Below, one piece after another: positions 62,701 through 64,000 of a DNA stretch of 64,000 nucleotides. Numbering within the stretch: position 1 is the first letter of the stretch; each line of letters begins with the position of its first letter. The notes beneath the pieces are model-generated. The model saw nothing but the letters and a program-made list of their open reading frames with translations, did not search any database and had not been told where the DNA came from. The translations under genes were made by a program, and so were the position numbers. This DNA is from Candidatus Enterococcus wittei (lineage in GTDB: Bacteria > Bacillota > Bacilli > Lactobacillales > Enterococcaceae): NCBI RefSeq assembly GCF_002140175.1, contig NZ_NGMO01000001.1:478600-542599 (forward strand), read 5' to 3'.

Positions 62701-64000
62701 TTTCAAGATCGGACAATTCCTTTTTTGTAATCTTTTGTTTCTTTAAGAATTCCCTGATTTTCTTGTTGATTTTCTCGGTTTCACTCCGATATTCATAGAC
62801 CTCAAAATCATACCACATAGGCATCAGTCGTTCCAACGTTGGTACAGGACAAGGAAGCCCGTTCAGAAAAGCCATCATAATATTGTTTGCTTTTGTTAAA
62901 TCTGCTTTAGTGATTTTTCCATAGTAGGATTCCCATTCAAAATCACTAGGTGGAGCAAGTGGATGTAGAGGCGGTGTAATTAGAAGCGGGCTGCTTACTG
63001 TGGTTGTTTCATTCGTCGTCACTGCCACTTGTACTTGTGTGATTTCTTTGAATTTGTAGTCTTTGAAGATATTGTTGTTCCGCCATTGATGTAAAATGGC
63101 AGTTGTTCTCATAAGTGATAACTTAGGAACACGAAGGTTTGATTTCTGAAGAATTAGTTTAGCAAGTTCCTCTCTTCTCTTTATCCTAACCATTATTCCT
63201 GTTTCTTGTTCCCATTTTTCTACAGCAAGAATTAATGAAGGGCCTGACAAATTTTCTTGTAAAACTTTACGTTTACGTAAAAACTGATTGATTGCTTCAT
63301 TCACTTTTTCTGTATTACTACGCTTTTTAAACACCTCTAAATCGAACCAAAAAGGCGGGAATAGTTCAGAAGTTAAAGCAGTAGAATTCTTTCCCTCTAA
63401 ATAATCTGTCATCGTGTTATTTATTTTTATCATCGTAGCGTTAGCTAAAGATACATCAGATTCCAATTTGGGATCGTTAGGGACTGTAATATTCAGGCGT
63501 GGGAAGGCCACTGGTAATACTACGGGAAACGTTATTAAGCTTGCTCCAATGGGCCTTGCCTCGGTTCCTAAAATTTTGAGGCCATCCCATTGTTGAAGAA
63601 ACCCATCTACCATTTCAGAAAAGCTCCCTGCTAGATGCCAAAATTGTGAAAAAAAACTCTCTTCTTCAACAGGCAACACTGATACAACCTCTGGAATTAT
63701 ATCTAGACCGGGATTCTCTTGCTTTTCATTTCTAGATTTTTTTTGTAAAGGCTTGGTTGGGAGCGAATGGTTTGTTTGCTGAATCCTCACTGGAACTTTT
63801 AGGTTCTTTTCTAATTGGGGATTAGTGGGAAATTGGTCTCCATAATTTACTGAAAAGGTACTGAGTAACCAATCAACAAAATATGACATCACCGAACCAT
63901 TACTTGCACCATTTTGCTCTTGAGTAGAAGAGGCCTGTTCGTGTTGGTAAAAGAACTGGTAAAACCGCTTAGTCAAGTCATTCCAAAATGTTTCTGACAC
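56717..64000 (-). CDS. Giant multi-domain toxin-like protein with C-terminal zinc-protease site (5' end outside window)
   Basis: The open frame runs from the window edge for 2427 codons; the true start is probably beyond base 64000, so residues are numbered from the edge. Residues about 195-795 hold four tandem helical units (each with a motif like QWRNNNIFKDYKFKEIT and FWFDLEVFKKRSNTEK); two shorter relatives lie at 842-928 and 975-1060. A hydrophobic stretch occurs near 1533-1575 (VIDAVLLIPIIGQITALN). Two similar beta-rich modules (YIKMKDHTIPVRI about 1753; YIKINNHYIPLIL about 1843) follow. The C-terminal domain has HETSH (His2192-His2196) and DTQD (Asp2203), spaced as in aspzincin/M35 metalloproteases. 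Layout suggests a large secreted or injected toxin, but no homologue is recognised with certainty and function is inferred. Confidence 0.7.
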   Translation of the reverse strand: MSETFWNDLTKRFYQFFYQHEQASSTQEQNGASNGSVMSYFVDWLLSTFSVNYGDQFPTNPQLEKNLKVPVRIQQTNHSLPTKPLQKKSRNEKQENPGLDIIPEVVSVLPVEEESFFSQFWHLAGSFSEMVDGFLQQWDGLKILGTEARPIGASLITFPVVLPVAFPRLNITVPNDPKLESDVSLANATMIKINNTMTDYLEGKNSTALTSELFPPFWFDLEVFKKRSNTEKVNEAINQFLRKRKVLQENLSGPSLILAVEKWEQETGIMVRIKRREELAKLILQKSNLRVPKLSLMRTTAILHQWRNNNIFKDYKFKEITQVQVAVTTNETTTVSSPLLITPPLHPLAPPSDFEWESYYGKITKADLTKANNIMMAFLNGLPCPVPTLERLMPMWYDFEVYEYRSETEKINKKIREFLKKQKITKKELSDLETVLSVQEWIKQGKEEAEVLNRREKIAHIILQEIGYDTEGLSNYLAEAGVYQWINNNAFKNFTFNEPEIAQVEKIDKDITNNFVPSTRYPEPLPNFYYDLVLYLKRNETLEVNKKMKGFFTKEGIKVNKTTGVKLEKAKQQWLEMGNNGTYDKLARKEYLVYFILNAYGVENVRLGETLSSRKIQAILMQWKINTFLEGYTYKQITLQTVYHQLSKSEGAEDIYYNRYKNEHKQIFADFINGRKPSIPQSKPIGLIYYNLLLFENRKKTPVVNQAIKKFLIDHKVPFKEESPREIVRGMQQWILGGETYAIIEAREKQVAELLQKEYGLEVKDVTVIKARHLLLQWENNNAQADYTYKEVSDMGIIKKSEIVMNEDRKEKVEIFLLSNSASRSSESLLKEGASDVEPTKSPGEQKEETLKKIIAFLLTKGINVDASKPNELVEKAAYWATMQVKGKVFVDFMKVKKLANLILGKKEDANISEEEAKETFMKWLYDTIEIETPTLTTTEPTIDEQTETTSTSPSVISERSEFKYHAPNWRDPNILDKVAQFFLQEGLLTGTSNKEKILTAMGKWFTKDNSEMVLQSEKLQPLTKVILKELKLYGGEEGEKISDKDAKLTLMKWVFENVLGSSVEVFMVKQILDSPEPSQFTIGSLRKLFEADKLRKSGLLTSRSINIAKEGDAIINNLWGLLLKEVLPNYFLEKGALTDELLISDYGLLMQLMGTKLLEDEGVRTHFEQTEIRMIGTFFLETVSKNSVKSPEALSYLLTPALLATAQLAPDVLRESLEKGNYKEVALQTFIGYWQNGYFKLMEDQVTLNDLYNLYQEEVLNWRRKGALASEEVEKCIALGAPSLNFALEELYLSGSQPCPTRYTAPILDDKYKKLTKAVSDKYYAFDQKLIELALKAFDPKELQFIFSSRTQLYKANAELEHTVYTAPSTSVKGYVPAAFRTRLKLTNTDLFVAVKGNEERWYALKKLEEDGGYVFYRVDKNPLLYLKYGLLDHPEIWGQGYKKVGNGIQIDDRYFNFSTHQQQSMKNSQGMEMQELIDLFSQKHSDALYDELYKSGNDKSYSEQAWDFIKHLIPFYDCITGIANQDASQAVPSCVIDAVLLIPIIGQITALNTRFALGLARAIATGGVKNAIYQGARFTPKVVEVKAVLKSILRYLDPGIELASSGGKFVVKELIYLRNEFWVRREVRQTLQKLADFVKETPSLPKDVVLAKLPGDGPEIAVKKMPDHLYRHVTNLATGTVYGVPFMLKSKRLERFVEPASFTEEQVALIDRLSVKLDESQVTVIEPNVNPAAYGEGEIITVKKEGEEAKYYIKMKDHTIPVRITAIDEQGVRYDVCEGENVFPVSYNGKEWFFEPATSPYVSKVLEEEINKMIDKFESTKDPSVLSGSREKGLMWNASGRSYIKINNHYIPLILLHKNGDRYHLVKKDALQPITVLIFDSENEQFRFETALEKERWKEASVSEEATSKEGEPESSQGATSQGATIQGNEKLDLPPYNTVPEAPGRGEEWNEFRQAINFGSAEDKSVIKRVEDDSVSLDPITAFLPIAKPVVFNDPKWAKEAILKVIFRTLPKKPDPVFRVYGGIKSENVPEYIDLFRKDLLKEFPKAQSHFQKTLELCQELLTKEKIADSPQGQYLIKMFRLDNAPNQEVILKEAVNRLLDSSKKGKQFLQKTADWDYENILMTSTDLIQESGPQKYRSKYDSGIHALAIVTDYDPECRINFFVDAFYLKPNYDPGRELKTPKSEVLLHETSHIVSDTQDLMTYKRAMLFKIKSGQEMLEDYDKKYGTIFESTGFQAFVDQLAWHQNKVELSKRTVREEIARNDLLRVNLQIIDAEMLMTIIRDFAEERDFEGKLRVARSLNDVKLGDGLIAVLSTLHYITKLDSFESIQLEQTQEQTADILDQTSVISNGSTTQSSEGREKREVVERSTNFGDSQSIELTNNITQKSFFNLVDQGKKICEVLNESRRNQQSSKNLQSFTMLIK

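Noticed and set aside
1-64000. tRNA, rRNA, prophage, conjugative element or CRISPR array
   Set aside because: Looked for on both strands by eye; no cloverleaf, rRNA, integrase other than XerD, phage or repeat-spacer pattern was found.

Overview
The window looks like an Enterococcus chromosome. Low GC, consensus AGGAGG-type ribosome binding sites and almost every gene on the minus strand fit a low-GC Firmicute. Long stretches keep Bacillus-type gene order: dnaG-rpoD, fur-xerD-ribT-scpA-scpB-rluB, ypbB-recQ divergent from fer, cmk-rpsA-der-hup, ypiA-ypiB, mazG-cca, thyA-folA, ypmR-ypmS-msrA-yozE. A solitary EF-Tu gene of streptococcal type (53417-54604) matches the second tuf gene (tufB) known from many enterococci of the E. 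faecium/E. avium side of the genus and argues against E. faecalis. The species cannot be fixed from the window alone. LAYOUT. 1-1944 is not trustworthy as contiguous sequence. It holds an intact 38-bp Nextera mate-pair junction (357-394), a second single 19-bp adapter end (1926-1944) and a 66-bp duplication (1-66 = 1861-1926). Inside it are a small LPQTG-anchored ORF, a two-gene operon of unknown exported and membrane proteins, and the artificially cut end of an Xre regulator. 1945-3700 carries the rest of that regulator, a divergent secreted protein with a palindrome between them, and a VOC protein. 3900-8100 holds signal peptidase I, yozE-msrA-ypmS-ypmR and degV. 8800-12200 is an ABC-F/thyA/folA operon. 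12470-15700 has a Na+/H+ antiporter and two small unknown genes. 15850-21120 holds cca/mazG, ypiB/ypiA, a degenerate AroB-like protein and HU. 21350-26100 is der, rpsA, cmk and a LysM protein. 26180-31430 is recQ/ypbB, fer, a hydrolase and pepV. 31880-34730 is a YfcC carrier and ribU under an FMN riboswitch. 34810-42000 is rluB/scpB/scpA/ribT/xerD, fur, cvfB and a MapZ-like protein. 42380-45360 is rpoD and dnaG. 45530-53290 is a P-type ATPase, then an envelope cluster: DUF368/PopT lipid-carrier translocase, a lysozyme-like protein, a hydrolase and mprF. 53410-55780 is tufB and a tocopherol-cyclase-like protein. 56717-64000 is the 3' part (2427 codons visible) of one giant gene. HOW THE GENES FIT TOGETHER. 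Most of the window is housekeeping: translation, replication start, chromosome segregation, thymidylate/folate synthesis, RNA and DNA repair, and cell wall. The exceptional locus is the giant gene. It encodes four tandem helical repeat units plus two shorter related ones, a central hydrophobic segment, two similar beta-rich modules, and a C-terminal zinc-protease site (HETSH with a downstream Asp) of aspzincin/M35 type. I read it as a large multi-domain, probably toxin-like protein; that function is inferred, not shown. Intergenic space is populated by two families of repeats, three copies of a ~165-170 bp element and six copies of a ~55-65 bp palindrome, sitting mostly just 3' of genes, where several look like transcription terminators. 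No tRNA, rRNA, CRISPR array, prophage or insertion sequence was seen.
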